Shown here piece after piece: positions 44,546-52,757 of a stretch of 64,000 nt of DNA. The notes under the pieces are model-generated. The model saw only the letters and a program-made list of their open reading frames with translations, had not been told where the DNA came from and made no database searches. Both the position numbers and the translations under genes were made by a program. The DNA comes from JANQRX01 sp963663975 (GTDB lineage: Bacteria; Pseudomonadota; Alphaproteobacteria; Rhizobiales; Kaistiaceae), in assembly GCA_963663975.2 (NCBI GenBank), contig CAXXRA010000015.1, positions 248,001-312,000 on the forward strand, given 5' to 3'. Each line of letters starts with the position of its first letter. Within the stretch, counting starts at the first letter, position 1.

Positions 44546-44653
44546 TGGCACCGGCAGGAACTCGCCGATCCCGCCGCTTCCGTTCATTTTTGTTCCGTCA
44601 TTTCGGCGTAGTCTCTCCGCATGTCCCAAGGTTTGATGTGAGGCCAGGCACCG

Positions 44654-45208
44654 GTGTTCGCTCGGATGGTGGTGGTAACCGTCGCTGTTGCCGGCGCGGC
44701 AGTGGCCGTCCCCAAATTGGCCTCGGATGTCCTTTCCACGCGCTCGCCTGCCTCCCCACGGCAGGTAGCGTCGGTCGAGGTATCACCGGCTCCGGCCATG
44801 CGTGCCTCGCCGCAGCCACGGTCCGCGCCAAGGCACGCATCGCGGACCACGATCAAGGCTGATCCGGCGGGCCATTTCTATGTCGAGGCCACCATTGGCG
44901 GCCGCCCGGTCGGGCTCATGGTCGATACCGGCGCGACGACGGTGGAAATCAACGAGGAGACCGCTCGGTGGCTTGGGATCCGGCCGCGCCAGGCCGACTA
45001 CCGGCTCCCCATTTCCACCGCCAACGGGATGATTCGCGCAGCACCGGTCGTCCTGCGGTCGGTCACCGTCAGCGGGATTCAGGTGCGTGATGTCGAAGCC
45101 GTGGTGGTTCGCGGCGACGTGTTGCGGGTCAATCTCCTCGGCATGAGTTTTTTCAGCAGATTGTCGCGTTTCGAGATCGCCGGCGACAGGCTGGTGCTCG
45201 CCCGTTAG
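44654..45208 (+). CDS. Retropepsin-like aspartic protease, membrane-anchored
   Basis: Protein of 184 aa, clan AA / TIGR02281-like. An N-terminal helix (MVVVTVAVAGAAVAVPKLA) anchors or exports it; a Pro/Ala/Arg linker follows and the protease unit has the single active-site loop LMVDTGATTVEINEE and closing LLGMSFFSRLSRFEIAGDRL. Such proteins dimerise like retroviral proteases. The start is GTG 44654 or the in-frame ATG at 44666. The TAG stop coincides with the first bases of a mobile inverted repeat. Confidence 0.82.
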   Translation: MFARMVVVTVAVAGAAVAVPKLASDVLSTRSPASPRQVASVEVSPAPAMRASPQPRSAPRHASRTTIKADPAGHFYVEATIGGRPVGLMVDTGATTVEINEETARWLGIRPRQADYRLPISTANGMIRAAPVVLRSVTVSGIQVRDVEAVVVRGDVLRVNLLGMSFFSRLSRFEIAGDRLVLAR

Positions 45209-45238
45209 CCCGGACTTCTCACACTGGACATGACCTAG

Positions 45239-46078
45239 GTCCTGTTGACAGTTATCGGAGCCAGATGATGGCACCGACAAGAAACAGCATGGCCATGTAG
45301 GCCGTTGCGGTTTTTTCATAGCGCGTGGCGATGCGCCGGAAGTGTTTGATTTTGTTTATGTAACATTCGACGAGATGTCTTTCTTTGTAGAGTTCGGCAT
45401 CGTAGGGGATGGCTTGCGCCCGTGACGGGTTGGATGGAATCACCGCCACTATTCCGGCATCGTTGAGACGAGCGCGGAGATGATCGGCATCATAGGCCGT
45501 GTCGGCGATGAGGTTTGCGCCGGCCACGTCGGCGATCAACTCTTCAGCCTGGGTGACATCGCCAACCTGACCGCCGGTGAGGATGAACCGTAATGGATTG
45601 CCGAGCCCATCGACAGCGATGTGAACCTTGCTCGTCAAGCCGCCGCGCGAACGTCCGATGGCCTGATTTTGAGTCCCCCTTTTGCGCCCGACGCATGTTG
45701 ATGTGCCCGCACAATGGTTGAATCGATGATCAGGTATTCGAAGTCCGGATCGTCCACCAAGGCCTTGAAAAGACTCTCCCATGCCCCTTGTTTGGCCCAC
45801 CGGGAAAAGCGCACGTACACGCTGTTCCAATTGCCGAACGCGTCCGGCAGGTCGCGCCATGGCGAACTCGTGCGTGCAATCCACAATACCGCATCCACGA
45901 ACAGACGATTGTCCCGTCCCGTGGATCCGCAATCCGACGCCTTGCGGGTACCAAATCCGATATCCGTTCCCATTGAACGTCCGTCAATTCCCTGCGAAGC
46001 ATGACCGGTTCCTCCTCCACACCCAGGTCTTGCTTGAATCACAACCGCCATTAATAAACCGTTAACTGTCAACAGCAC
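45239..46078 (-). mobile_element. IS5-family (IS427-group-like) element, 840 bp, nested
   Basis: Ends GTCCTGTTGACAGTTATCGG and, inverted, GTGCTGTTGACAGTTAACGG match at 18 of 20 positions. It is flanked by CTAG at 45235-45238 and 46079-46082, a 4-bp target duplication. Size and transposase fit the IS427 group. Confidence 0.88.
45252..46002 (-). pseudogene. IS5/IS427-group transposase, two overlapping frames plus a frameshift
   Basis: The start MLRRELTDVQWERISDLVP is at 46002. Then one base seems missing (GTACCCGCAAGG for GTACCCGGCAAGG) before GRDNRLFVDAVLWIARTSSP. Near 45690 the sequence A-AAA-GGG-GGA joins the first frame (AHQHASGAKGG) to the second (QNQAIGRSRGGLTSKVHIAV) by a -1 shift, which may be programmed as in this IS group. 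The catalytic domain continues to GAIIWLR. The upstream deletion makes this copy inactive as written. Confidence 0.82.
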
Positions 46079-46265
46079 CTAGGGCTCAGCCGACCCTTCG
46101 GGTTGCGTTTCGACCGACATCTGCCGTGTCGGGCGAGTCAACCGTATGACCAGATACGCTTTTTGCCGCCCTTCTTGCATTTATCTCGCCGCAACAGCAA
46201 CGCGGGCCCCGTGCCCAGTGTGAGAAGTCCGGGCTAGCCGGTTTGCGCCGTCCCCAGGCTCTGAT

Positions 46266-47822
46266 ATGAGGCAGGCGCATCCCAGGAGCGCACAACGATT
46301 GAGTTTTCCCACACCCGTCGCCGACCTTGAGCCCAACACCGTCGCCTTCGAAACCCTGCCGCTGGTGAAGCCGACCGGGTTTCGCGAATACGACGCCCGC
46401 TGGTGGTTCGGTCATCCCGGTTCCGAGCGTGCGCCCGACATCAATCTGATCGGGATCACCGCGCTCGGCCTTGGTCTTGGAACCTACCTTCAGGAACGGC
46501 AGATCGGTCCGGACATCGTCATCGGTCACGACTTCCGCGGCTATTCCGGCGCGGTCAAGACGGCCCTTGCGACCGGGCTGATGACGGCCGGCTGCCGGGT
46601 CCATGACATCGGCCTGGCGGTGTCGCCGATGGCCTATTTTGCCCAGTTCGAACTGGATATTCCGTCCGTCGCCATGGTCACCGCCTCGCACAACGAAAAC
46701 GGCTGGACCGGCGTGAAGATGGGTTGCGAACGGCCGTTGACCTTTGGTCCGGATGACATGGCCCGCCTTAAGGAGATCGTGCTCACCGGCGCCTGGCGGT
46801 TCGGCGATGGCGGCGCCTATCGGGTGGTGTCCGGCATGGCCGATCGCTATCGCGCCGACCTCACCGATCGCCCGCCCATCCGCCGCAGCCTGCGCGCCGT
46901 GGTGGCGACCGGCAACGGTACCGCCGGTGTGTTTGCGCCGCAGGTCCTGGACAGGATCGGCTGCCAGGTCATCCCGCTGGATACCGGCCTCGACCACACC
47001 TTTCCCAATTACAACCCGAATCCCGAAGACTTGAAAATGCTGCACGCGGTGGCCGACGCTGTGCGCGAGCATTCGGCCGATGTCGGATTTGCCTTCGACG
47101 GCGATGGCGACCGCTGCGGGGTGATCGACAACACCGGCAAGGAAATTTTCGCCGACAAGATCGGCGTCATGCTGGCCCGCGACCTCGCCGCCCGCCATGC
47201 CGACGCGCGATTTGTCGTCGACGTCAAGTCGACCGGCCTGTTTCACACCGATCCCGAATTGCGGCGGCTTGGCGCGCGCACCGACTACTGGAAGACCGGC
47301 CACTCCTACATCAAACGGCGGGTGGCGGAGACGGGTGCGCTGGTCGGGTTCGAAAAATCCGGCCACTATTTTTTCAACGCCCCGCTGGGGCGGGGCTACG
47401 ACGATGCGCTGGTCTCGGCGATGGCGATCTGCGACATGCTCGACCGCGCCCGCGACACCTCGCTCGCCGAACTCTATCGCGCGCTGCCGCAAAGCTGGGG
47501 ATCGCCGACGATGTCGGCGGCCTGTCCCGACGAAATCAAATATGAGATCGCCGACCGGGTGCGCAGCCGCTTCGAGGACATGCGACGTGATGGCGAACAT
47601 CTGGCCGGCCATGGCATCAGCGATATGGTGACGGTCAACGGTGCCCGGGTCGTCACCGACGACGGAACCTGGGGTCTGGTGCGCGCCTCATCGAACAAGC
47701 CGGAAATCGTCGTAGTGATCGAGAGCCCGGTGTCGGAGGCCAGGATGCACGACATGTTCCATGCCGTCGACGGAATCTTGCGCGAGAATCCCGACATCGG
47801 CGACTACAACCAGACCATTTGA
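46266..47822 (+). CDS. Phosphomannomutase/phosphoglucomutase
   Basis: Alpha-D-phosphohexomutase of 518 aa. The phosphoserine loop is VAMVTASHNENGWTGVKM, the Mg-binding loop is FAFDGDGDRCGVID and the sugar loop is GFEKSGHYFFNAP. The C-terminal phosphate-binding part is RASSNKPEIVVV. It moves phosphate between C6 and C1 of mannose or glucose for surface polysaccharide precursors. ATG 46266 lies 30 bp after the MITE-like repeat, so the promoter may have been altered by that insertion. An aldose epimerase gene follows. Confidence 0.92.
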   Translation: MRQAHPRSAQRLSFPTPVADLEPNTVAFETLPLVKPTGFREYDARWWFGHPGSERAPDINLIGITALGLGLGTYLQERQIGPDIVIGHDFRGYSGAVKTALATGLMTAGCRVHDIGLAVSPMAYFAQFELDIPSVAMVTASHNENGWTGVKMGCERPLTFGPDDMARLKEIVLTGAWRFGDGGAYRVVSGMADRYRADLTDRPPIRRSLRAVVATGNGTAGVFAPQVLDRIGCQVIPLDTGLDHTFPNYNPNPEDLKMLHAVADAVREHSADVGFAFDGDGDRCGVIDNTGKEIFADKIGVMLARDLAARHADARFVVDVKSTGLFHTDPELRRLGARTDYWKTGHSYIKRRVAETGALVGFEKSGHYFFNAPLGRGYDDALVSAMAICDMLDRARDTSLAELYRALPQSWGSPTMSAACPDEIKYEIADRVRSRFEDMRRDGEHLAGHGISDMVTVNGARVVTDDGTWGLVRASSNKPEIVVVIESPVSEARMHDMFHAVDGILRENPDIGDYNQTI

Positions 47823-47850
47823 AGGTCGTCGGGGAGGCCCGTAAACAGAA

Positions 47851-48864
47851 ATGGAGGGACGCGTCTTCGGTCGTCTGCCCGACGGTGAGGAAATTCGCGA
47901 GGTCGTCATCGCCGCCGGTGATCTGACGGTCACGGTCATCAGCTATGGCGCCGCGGTGCGCGATGTGCGCTTGGCCGGTGTGGCCCATCCCCTGGTGCTT
48001 GGCTTCGATCGCCTCGAAGACTATCTCGCTCACTCACCCCATTTCGGGGCTGTCGCGGGCCGCTGCGCCAATCGTATCGCCGGCGGTCGCTTTGAGATCG
48101 ACGGCACCGCCTACCAGGTGCCGCTCAACGAAAACGGCGTCACCCATCTGCATGGCGGCGGCGCCGGCTTTGGCAAGCGGCCCTGGAGGGTGGCCGAGGT
48201 CAAGCCCGACAGCGTACGCCTGGCCATCACCAGCGCCGACGGCGACGAAGGCTATCCCGGAGAGGTCGAGGCGAGCTGCCGCTACCACGTGGAGGCGCCC
48301 GCCACGCTGGTGTTTGAAGCCGAGGCGGAGACCACAAGGTCGACGCTCGTCAATCTCGCCCAGCATTCCTATTTCAATCTCGACGGTTCGGCCGATATCC
48401 TCGATCACGATGTGGAGATATATGCCGACACCTTCACCCCGACCGACGACCTCGACATACCGTCGGGCGAAATCCGGGCGGTGGCCGGCAGCGATTTGGA
48501 CTTCCGCTGCCGCCGTCCGATCCGCCTGGCACGGGACGGCAAACCGGTTGCCTACGATCACAACTTCATCATTGCCATGACCAGGTCGGAACAAACGCGG
48601 CAGATGGCCGTGCTGCGATCGCCACGCAGCGGCATTGCGCTGGACGTCTCCTCGACGGAGGCCGGCGTCCAGTTCTACACCGGTCACAAGCTTGACGTTC
48701 CGGTGCCTGGCCTGGATGGTCGTCGATACGGTCCGTTCGCCGGATGTTGCTTTGAACCGCAGGTTTTTCCCGACGCCGTCAATCACCGCGGTTTTCAAAG
48801 CCCGTTACTTCGTCCCGATCAGCGCTACACGCAGACCAGCCGGTTTGCGTTCGCGCGGGGCTGA
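47851..48864 (+). CDS. galM: Aldose 1-epimerase (galactose mutarotase)
   Basis: Interconverts alpha and beta anomers of hexoses. The 337-aa protein has the conserved FGAVAGRCANRIAGGRF, LHGGGAGFGKRPW, catalytic His in NLAQHSYFNLDGS and catalytic Glu in CFEPQVFPDAVN. A start at ATG 47851 lies 28 bp after the mutase gene. It ends 1 bp before the next gene, so these three are likely one transcript. Confidence 0.92.
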   Translation: MEGRVFGRLPDGEEIREVVIAAGDLTVTVISYGAAVRDVRLAGVAHPLVLGFDRLEDYLAHSPHFGAVAGRCANRIAGGRFEIDGTAYQVPLNENGVTHLHGGGAGFGKRPWRVAEVKPDSVRLAITSADGDEGYPGEVEASCRYHVEAPATLVFEAEAETTRSTLVNLAQHSYFNLDGSADILDHDVEIYADTFTPTDDLDIPSGEIRAVAGSDLDFRCRRPIRLARDGKPVAYDHNFIIAMTRSEQTRQMAVLRSPRSGIALDVSSTEAGVQFYTGHKLDVPVPGLDGRRYGPFAGCCFEPQVFPDAVNHRGFQSPLLRPDQRYTQTSRFAFARG

Positions 48865-48865
48865 C

Positions 48866-49783
48866 ATGGACAGGCTGCAAACCGTCCTTGCGGCCGCGGC
48901 TGTGACCCTGGCGATGTCATCGACGGCAGCCATGGCGGATTGGCGCGACGAAGTCGTATCGCTGAAAATCGGCGTGGTCGCCGACGCCGGCGCCGCCTAC
49001 ACCAGAGTCCGGCTGGAGCGCTTCCGCACCTTCATCGAGGCGCGGATCGAGCTGCCGGTCGAAATCGTCGCCTTTCCCCACTACGGTGTTCTGATTGACG
49101 CCCATGCCGCCGGCAGGACCGACTACGCCATTCACACCGCGCTCAGCTACGTCGCCACGGTGTTGAATTGCCGGTGCGTGGAGCCGGTCGCCGCACCGCT
49201 CGCTGCCGATGGTGCGCGCGGGTTCCATGCCGTTTTGATCGCCAGATCCGGCAGTGGGATCGACAGCCTGAGCGACCTCGCCGGTGTCCGGCTGGCGTTG
49301 AGCGGGGGGGATTCGGTAGCCGGCCATCTTGCCCCTTTGCACGCATTGGAAGGCGAAGGCCTGGACCCGGATGCCGACCTTGCCGCGATCGTCACCGCGG
49401 CCGATCCTGAAGACGCACTGACGATGTTGTTTACCGACGAGGCCGATGTCGCCGCCGCGTGGTCGAGCCTGCAGGGTGAACGCACCGGCGGCTACTCCTT
49501 CGGTGTGCTGGCGACCATGGTTGCCGCGGGCTCGCTGGCGATGGATCAGATCGGGGTCGTCTGGCAGTCGCCGCTCATTCCGTTCGGCCCCCATGCGGTT
49601 CGCTCCGACCTGCCGCCGGAGCTCAAGATACTTCTCCTCGACGCCCTGTCATCGGTCGGGATCGAAGCGCCCGAAATCCTCGACGACGTCGATCGCTCCA
49701 CCAACGGCGGCGGCGGGTTTGCCAGGGTCGAACCTGGCGACTACGCCTTCATCGAGGAGGTGGTTGTGAGCAGCGGCGGCTGA
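48866..49783 (+). CDS. PhnD-like periplasmic phosphate/phosphonate-binding protein
   Basis: Protein of 305 aa with a signal peptide ending near AAMADWRDE. The type-2 periplasmic binding fold shows LKIGVVADAG, ARIELPVEIVAFPHYGVLID, GRTDYAIHTALSYV and SLSDLAGVRLALSGGDSVAG, the pattern of the PhnD family. No permease or ATPase genes are nearby. It may therefore serve a sensor or a distant transporter. ATG 48866 directly follows galM. Confidence 0.8.
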   Translation: MDRLQTVLAAAAVTLAMSSTAAMADWRDEVVSLKIGVVADAGAAYTRVRLERFRTFIEARIELPVEIVAFPHYGVLIDAHAAGRTDYAIHTALSYVATVLNCRCVEPVAAPLAADGARGFHAVLIARSGSGIDSLSDLAGVRLALSGGDSVAGHLAPLHALEGEGLDPDADLAAIVTAADPEDALTMLFTDEADVAAAWSSLQGERTGGYSFGVLATMVAAGSLAMDQIGVVWQSPLIPFGPHAVRSDLPPELKILLLDALSSVGIEAPEILDDVDRSTNGGGGFARVEPGDYAFIEEVVVSSGG

Positions 49784-50022
49784 CGCCGGCCGTTCACGCC
49801 ACTGCGCCGCCCTGGCTCTGCCGAAGCTGATCGGTTTGTTTGAAACCGAAAAGGGGTGCGCCGACGATTGGCGTCCATGGTTCACCCGCACCGGCGCTGA
49901 CGGCGATTGATCGCACGCAACAGCGGCGAGGGGACCGTCCGACAGGTCCCGGTCAATGATTCCGGTTGGTTGGGAACAGGCTTTTCGCTGCCACGACCCC
50001 GACCGCGGGGTCGCGACGCCCC

Positions 50023-50499
50023 TTACCTGTTGGCCGCGGTATCGGCAAGCGAACCGTGCGCCTGGATCTGGGCGTTGACGGCGTCGAAGGTGGCGATGTT
50101 GTCGCCGACCACCAGCATTGGTGAACAATCTGGCGTGCAGCTGTAGCTCTGACGGGACGAGCGCCGATAGACGGTGACGACCTGATTGTTGGGTGCGGAG
50201 ACGGTGATCACTTCGTCGGCGATGGCCTGGCCTTCCTTGTCGAGCACGATCAGATTGGTCGTCCCGAAACTTCGCCCGGTGATGATCAGCGTTTGGTTGT
50301 CCTGGATCGTGGCGTCGGCGATTGCCGGGTTGCCGATGATGACAATGTCGGCCGGCCGCGACACCCGCATGACTTTGGCATGATCGACAACGACTGAGAT
50401 CGGCTCGGCTCGGACATCGGATGGATGGGCCGCGACCAGGACCATGACGAGGGCGGGCAGCAACAACGCGCCCGGTACAGGCATTTGAAGGCGTGACAT
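50023..50499 (-). CDS. Stand-alone pilus-assembly N-terminal domain protein (CpaC-like head)
   Basis: Exported protein of 158 aa. Signal peptide ends near SDVRAEPIS; the rest matches the N-terminal domain of secretin-like CpaC proteins: VMRVSRPADIVIIGNPAIAD, NQTLIITGRSFGTTNLIVLD. Compare CpaC residues 45-110 here (DARDILVSNPSIADAVI, GVGRRIVSLEL region). A two-cysteine segment (SYSCTPDCSP) follows. GGAGA 5-8 nt upstream supports ATG 50499. It is divergent from the flp pilin gene and probably acts in the same pilus. Confidence 0.8.
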   Translation of the reverse strand: MSRLQMPVPGALLLPALVMVLVAAHPSDVRAEPISVVVDHAKVMRVSRPADIVIIGNPAIADATIQDNQTLIITGRSFGTTNLIVLDKEGQAIADEVITVSAPNNQVVTVYRRSSRQSYSCTPDCSPMLVVGDNIATFDAVNAQIQAHGSLADTAANR

Positions 50500-50898
50500 C
50501 TGGCTCTCCGCACACTGCGTTACCGCCAAACTATCTCGGATATGGTGAAAGAAACTTTAAGGATTTTTGCCGCGCCGACACCGTCCTTGGACGCCAAACC
50601 TGGCCGTGCGGCGGAACAAACATGATGAACGGCCGGCTAATGAAGTTGGTCAACGAATATTTAACATAAGAAACACAGTATTTTATCGGCACTTCGGTTC
50701 AACTATATTAAATGATTTAAGTATTAATTATGGATAATAAAAGATCAATACATGATGTGATTGACCCCTGTCACGTTAACTATCCTTCAGGACTTTGCCG
50801 GTACTGTATGCCACGGTTGCGGCCGCGGGTTATGACTGTCGGCTCGTGAGCCACTCGACAGAGCAGACAAACAAAACGACGACCTAAGGAGTCACATC
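50500..50898. promoter_or_regulatory. AT-rich divergent regulatory region of the pilus locus
   Basis: Between 50640 and 50770 the sequence is strikingly AT-rich (e.g. CTATATTAAATGATTTAAGT) in an otherwise GC-rich window, typical of a promoter region or H-NS-like/MucR target. TTAA occurs several times but never in an exact TTAA-N7-TTAA pair. No protein-coding frame is supported. Confidence 0.5.
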
Positions 50899-51060
50899 AT
50901 GAAAAAGCTTCTTGTAAGTTTTGCCAAGGACGAGTCCGGCGTTACCGCCATCGAGTATGGCCTGATCGCCACTCTCATCGGTGTTGCCATTATCGTCGGC
51001 GCGACCACGCTCGGCACCGCGCTTGATACGCAGTTCACCGCCATCTCGAAAAACCTGTAG
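50899..51060 (+). CDS. Flp/Tad major pilin
   Basis: Prepilin of 53 aa starting MKKLLVSFAKDESGVTAIEY. The prepilin peptidase site is G-VTAIEYGLIA with the Glu-Tyr pair of Flp pilins; the hydrophobic helix ATLIGVAIIVGATTL packs in the fibre. AAGGAG lies 7 nt before ATG 50899. It is followed by a strong terminator, which lets pilin be made in excess over the assembly proteins. Confidence 0.95.
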   Translation: MKKLLVSFAKDESGVTAIEYGLIATLIGVAIIVGATTLGTALDTQFTAISKNL

Positions 51061-51110
51061 AAACTCAGGTCATCGGTCGCGAAATCTGCCTTCGCGACAC
51101 ATGGAACCCA

Positions 51111-51141
51111 AGCGGCCGCGTGTCACACGCGGCCGCTTTTT
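51111..51141 (+). terminator. Intrinsic terminator after flp
   Basis: AGCGGCCGCGTG-TCA-CACGCGGCCGCT gives a 12-bp GC-rich stem with a 3-nt loop, followed by five T residues. Confidence 0.93.
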
Positions 51142-51230
51142 CGTTTGCCGGAAGGGTTTTTACGATTGTGGTTCATCGGGTCTTAAGGGTCATCGGCTAG
51201 AACGCATCCGAGCTTCGGAGTGCGTAGACG

Positions 51231-51746
51231 ATGCCGGTTGTGTTTCAATTCCTATTGTTCGCCGTTTTTCCGTTGGCGCTGGCCTATGCCGCCGCGGCCG
51301 ACCTTCTGACGATGACCATCTCCAACAAGCTCACGCTGTTGCTGGCGGCCAGCTTCGTCGTCATGGCGCCGCTAACCGGCATGGATCTGGTCACCTTTGC
51401 CATGCACGGGGCGGCCGGCGGGGCCATGCTGGTGCTGACTTTCGTCATGTTTTCGATGGGCTGGATCGGCGGCGGCGACGCAAAACTGGCTGCCGCGGCC
51501 GCCCTGTGGATCGGCTGGAACCCGCAGATCATCGAGTTCATCGGCCTGGCGTCGGTCTTTGGTGGCCTGCTGACCCTGGTCATCCTCGGCTTCCGCAAGA
51601 TCACCGTTCCGGCCTTCGCCATGCGGTCGGCCTGGATTCAGAAGCTGCACGATAAAGAGACCGGTGTTCCCTACGGGATTGCGCTCGCCGCGGGCGGCCT
51701 GGCGGTCTACCCGCACACCATCTGGATCGGCCTGGTGACCGGTTGA
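51231..51746 (+). CDS. cpaA: CpaA prepilin peptidase
   Basis: Membrane aspartic protease of 171 aa that trims Flp pilins. The two catalytic Asp residues are in AYAAAADLLTMTISNKL and MGWIGGGDAKLAAAAALW. Four hydrophobic segments are visible. It is transcribed after the pilin terminator, ahead of cpaB. Confidence 0.92.
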   Translation: MPVVFQFLLFAVFPLALAYAAAADLLTMTISNKLTLLLAASFVVMAPLTGMDLVTFAMHGAAGGAMLVLTFVMFSMGWIGGGDAKLAAAAALWIGWNPQIIEFIGLASVFGGLLTLVILGFRKITVPAFAMRSAWIQKLHDKETGVPYGIALAAGGLAVYPHTIWIGLVTG

Positions 51747-51904
51747 CGATGACATCGCCGCTGCTGTGCCCGCAGGACCAGGAGGAGAGGGGAAGTAACT
51801 GTACGTTAAGCATGAAGTCTCATGAGCGATTAACCATAAGTACACCATTGCCGAGGGACAGTGCGACCAAGGAGTCCCGAGTCGGATCTGAGGTTGCGTA
51901 AGTC

Positions 51905-52723
51905 ATGCAGATGTCGAGGATTATTGTTCTTGGCGTTGCCCTTGTCGCGGGCGGCGCTGCCGCGTTTCTGGCGCTGAATTTCTCCGCGCCGGGACCGGTC
52001 GAAACGTCGGTTGTCGAAGCGCCCACGATCGGCTCGACCGAAGTTCTGGTCGCCAAGCGGGACATCACCATCGGGACGTCGGTCGCGCCCGGCATGCTGG
52101 AATGGCGAAAATGGCCGCAGACCGGATTGTCGAGCAGGTTCATGGTCAGATCGACAAACCCCGACGCCATCGAACAGGTGGTTGAGGCGATCGCGCGGGC
52201 CTCGTTCTTCGAGGGTGAACCGATCACCGAAGGTAAGCTCATTCGACCGGACAGCGGTTTCATGTCCGCCATCCTCCCGGCCGGAATGCGCGCCGTGGCG
52301 ACCACCATTGCCGCCGACACCAGCGCCGGCGGGTTCATCTTGCCCAACGACCGCGTCGACGTGATCATGACGCGGCAGGATCGAGCCACCGTCAGCACCA
52401 CCAGCAGCGGCTATATCACCGAGACTGTTCTCAACAACGTTCGCGTCCTGGCCATCGATCAGACCATCGAGGATCAGAACGGCGAGCAGGTTGTCGTCGG
52501 ACAGACCGCGACGTTGGAGTTATCGCCGCAGCAAGCTCAGATCCTGACGGTTGCCCAGCAGATCGGCGACCGGTTGACGCTTGCCCTGCGCAGCATCGCC
52601 GATTCCAAAACAACCGATGCCGATGCCACCGATGCGTTTCACCTGATCGGTGGGTCCAAGCAGAACGGCGCGGTTACCGTCGTCAAGAGCGGGGTTGCCC
52701 GCGATGTCGGCGGGTTTCGGTAA
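51905..52723 (+). CDS. cpaB: CpaB, Flp pilus assembly periplasmic protein
   Basis: Protein of 272 aa with an N-terminal membrane anchor (IIVLGVALVAGGAAAFLALN), an SAF domain (EVLVAKRDITIGTSVAPGML to TEGKLIRPDSG) and RcpC-like region (LPAGMRAVATTIAADTSAGG, VLNNVRVLAIDQ). The family links the secretin to the inner-membrane complex. A TTAACCAT half-site resembling CtrA half-sites lies upstream at about 51830. Confidence 0.92.
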   Translation: MQMSRIIVLGVALVAGGAAAFLALNFSAPGPVETSVVEAPTIGSTEVLVAKRDITIGTSVAPGMLEWRKWPQTGLSSRFMVRSTNPDAIEQVVEAIARASFFEGEPITEGKLIRPDSGFMSAILPAGMRAVATTIAADTSAGGFILPNDRVDVIMTRQDRATVSTTSSGYITETVLNNVRVLAIDQTIEDQNGEQVVVGQTATLELSPQQAQILTVAQQIGDRLTLALRSIADSKTTDADATDAFHLIGGSKQNGAVTVVKSGVARDVGGFR

Positions 52724-52757
52724 TCATGCCCCGCCGCCCGAAACATGAGGACGCGAC

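Larger units (their letters stand above)
45206..46236. mobile_element. MITE-like element (22-bp terminal inverted repeats) split by an IS
   Basis: TAGCCCGGACTTCTCACACT plus two more bases at 45206-45227 recurs perfectly inverted at 46215-46236. Removing the IS inside and one CTAG copy leaves about 187 bp. The repeats begin and end with TA, compatible with a TA target duplication. No complete transposase lies in the 187 bp, so it would be non-autonomous or a remnant. Confidence 0.65.

Noticed and set aside
46086..47612. A 508-codon minus-strand open frame
   Set aside because: Antisense to the phosphomannomutase with intact phosphoserine and DGDGD loops.
50640..50770. CtrA box pair in the AT-rich region before flp
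   Set aside because: TTAA occurs several times, but no two are spaced by exactly seven bases.
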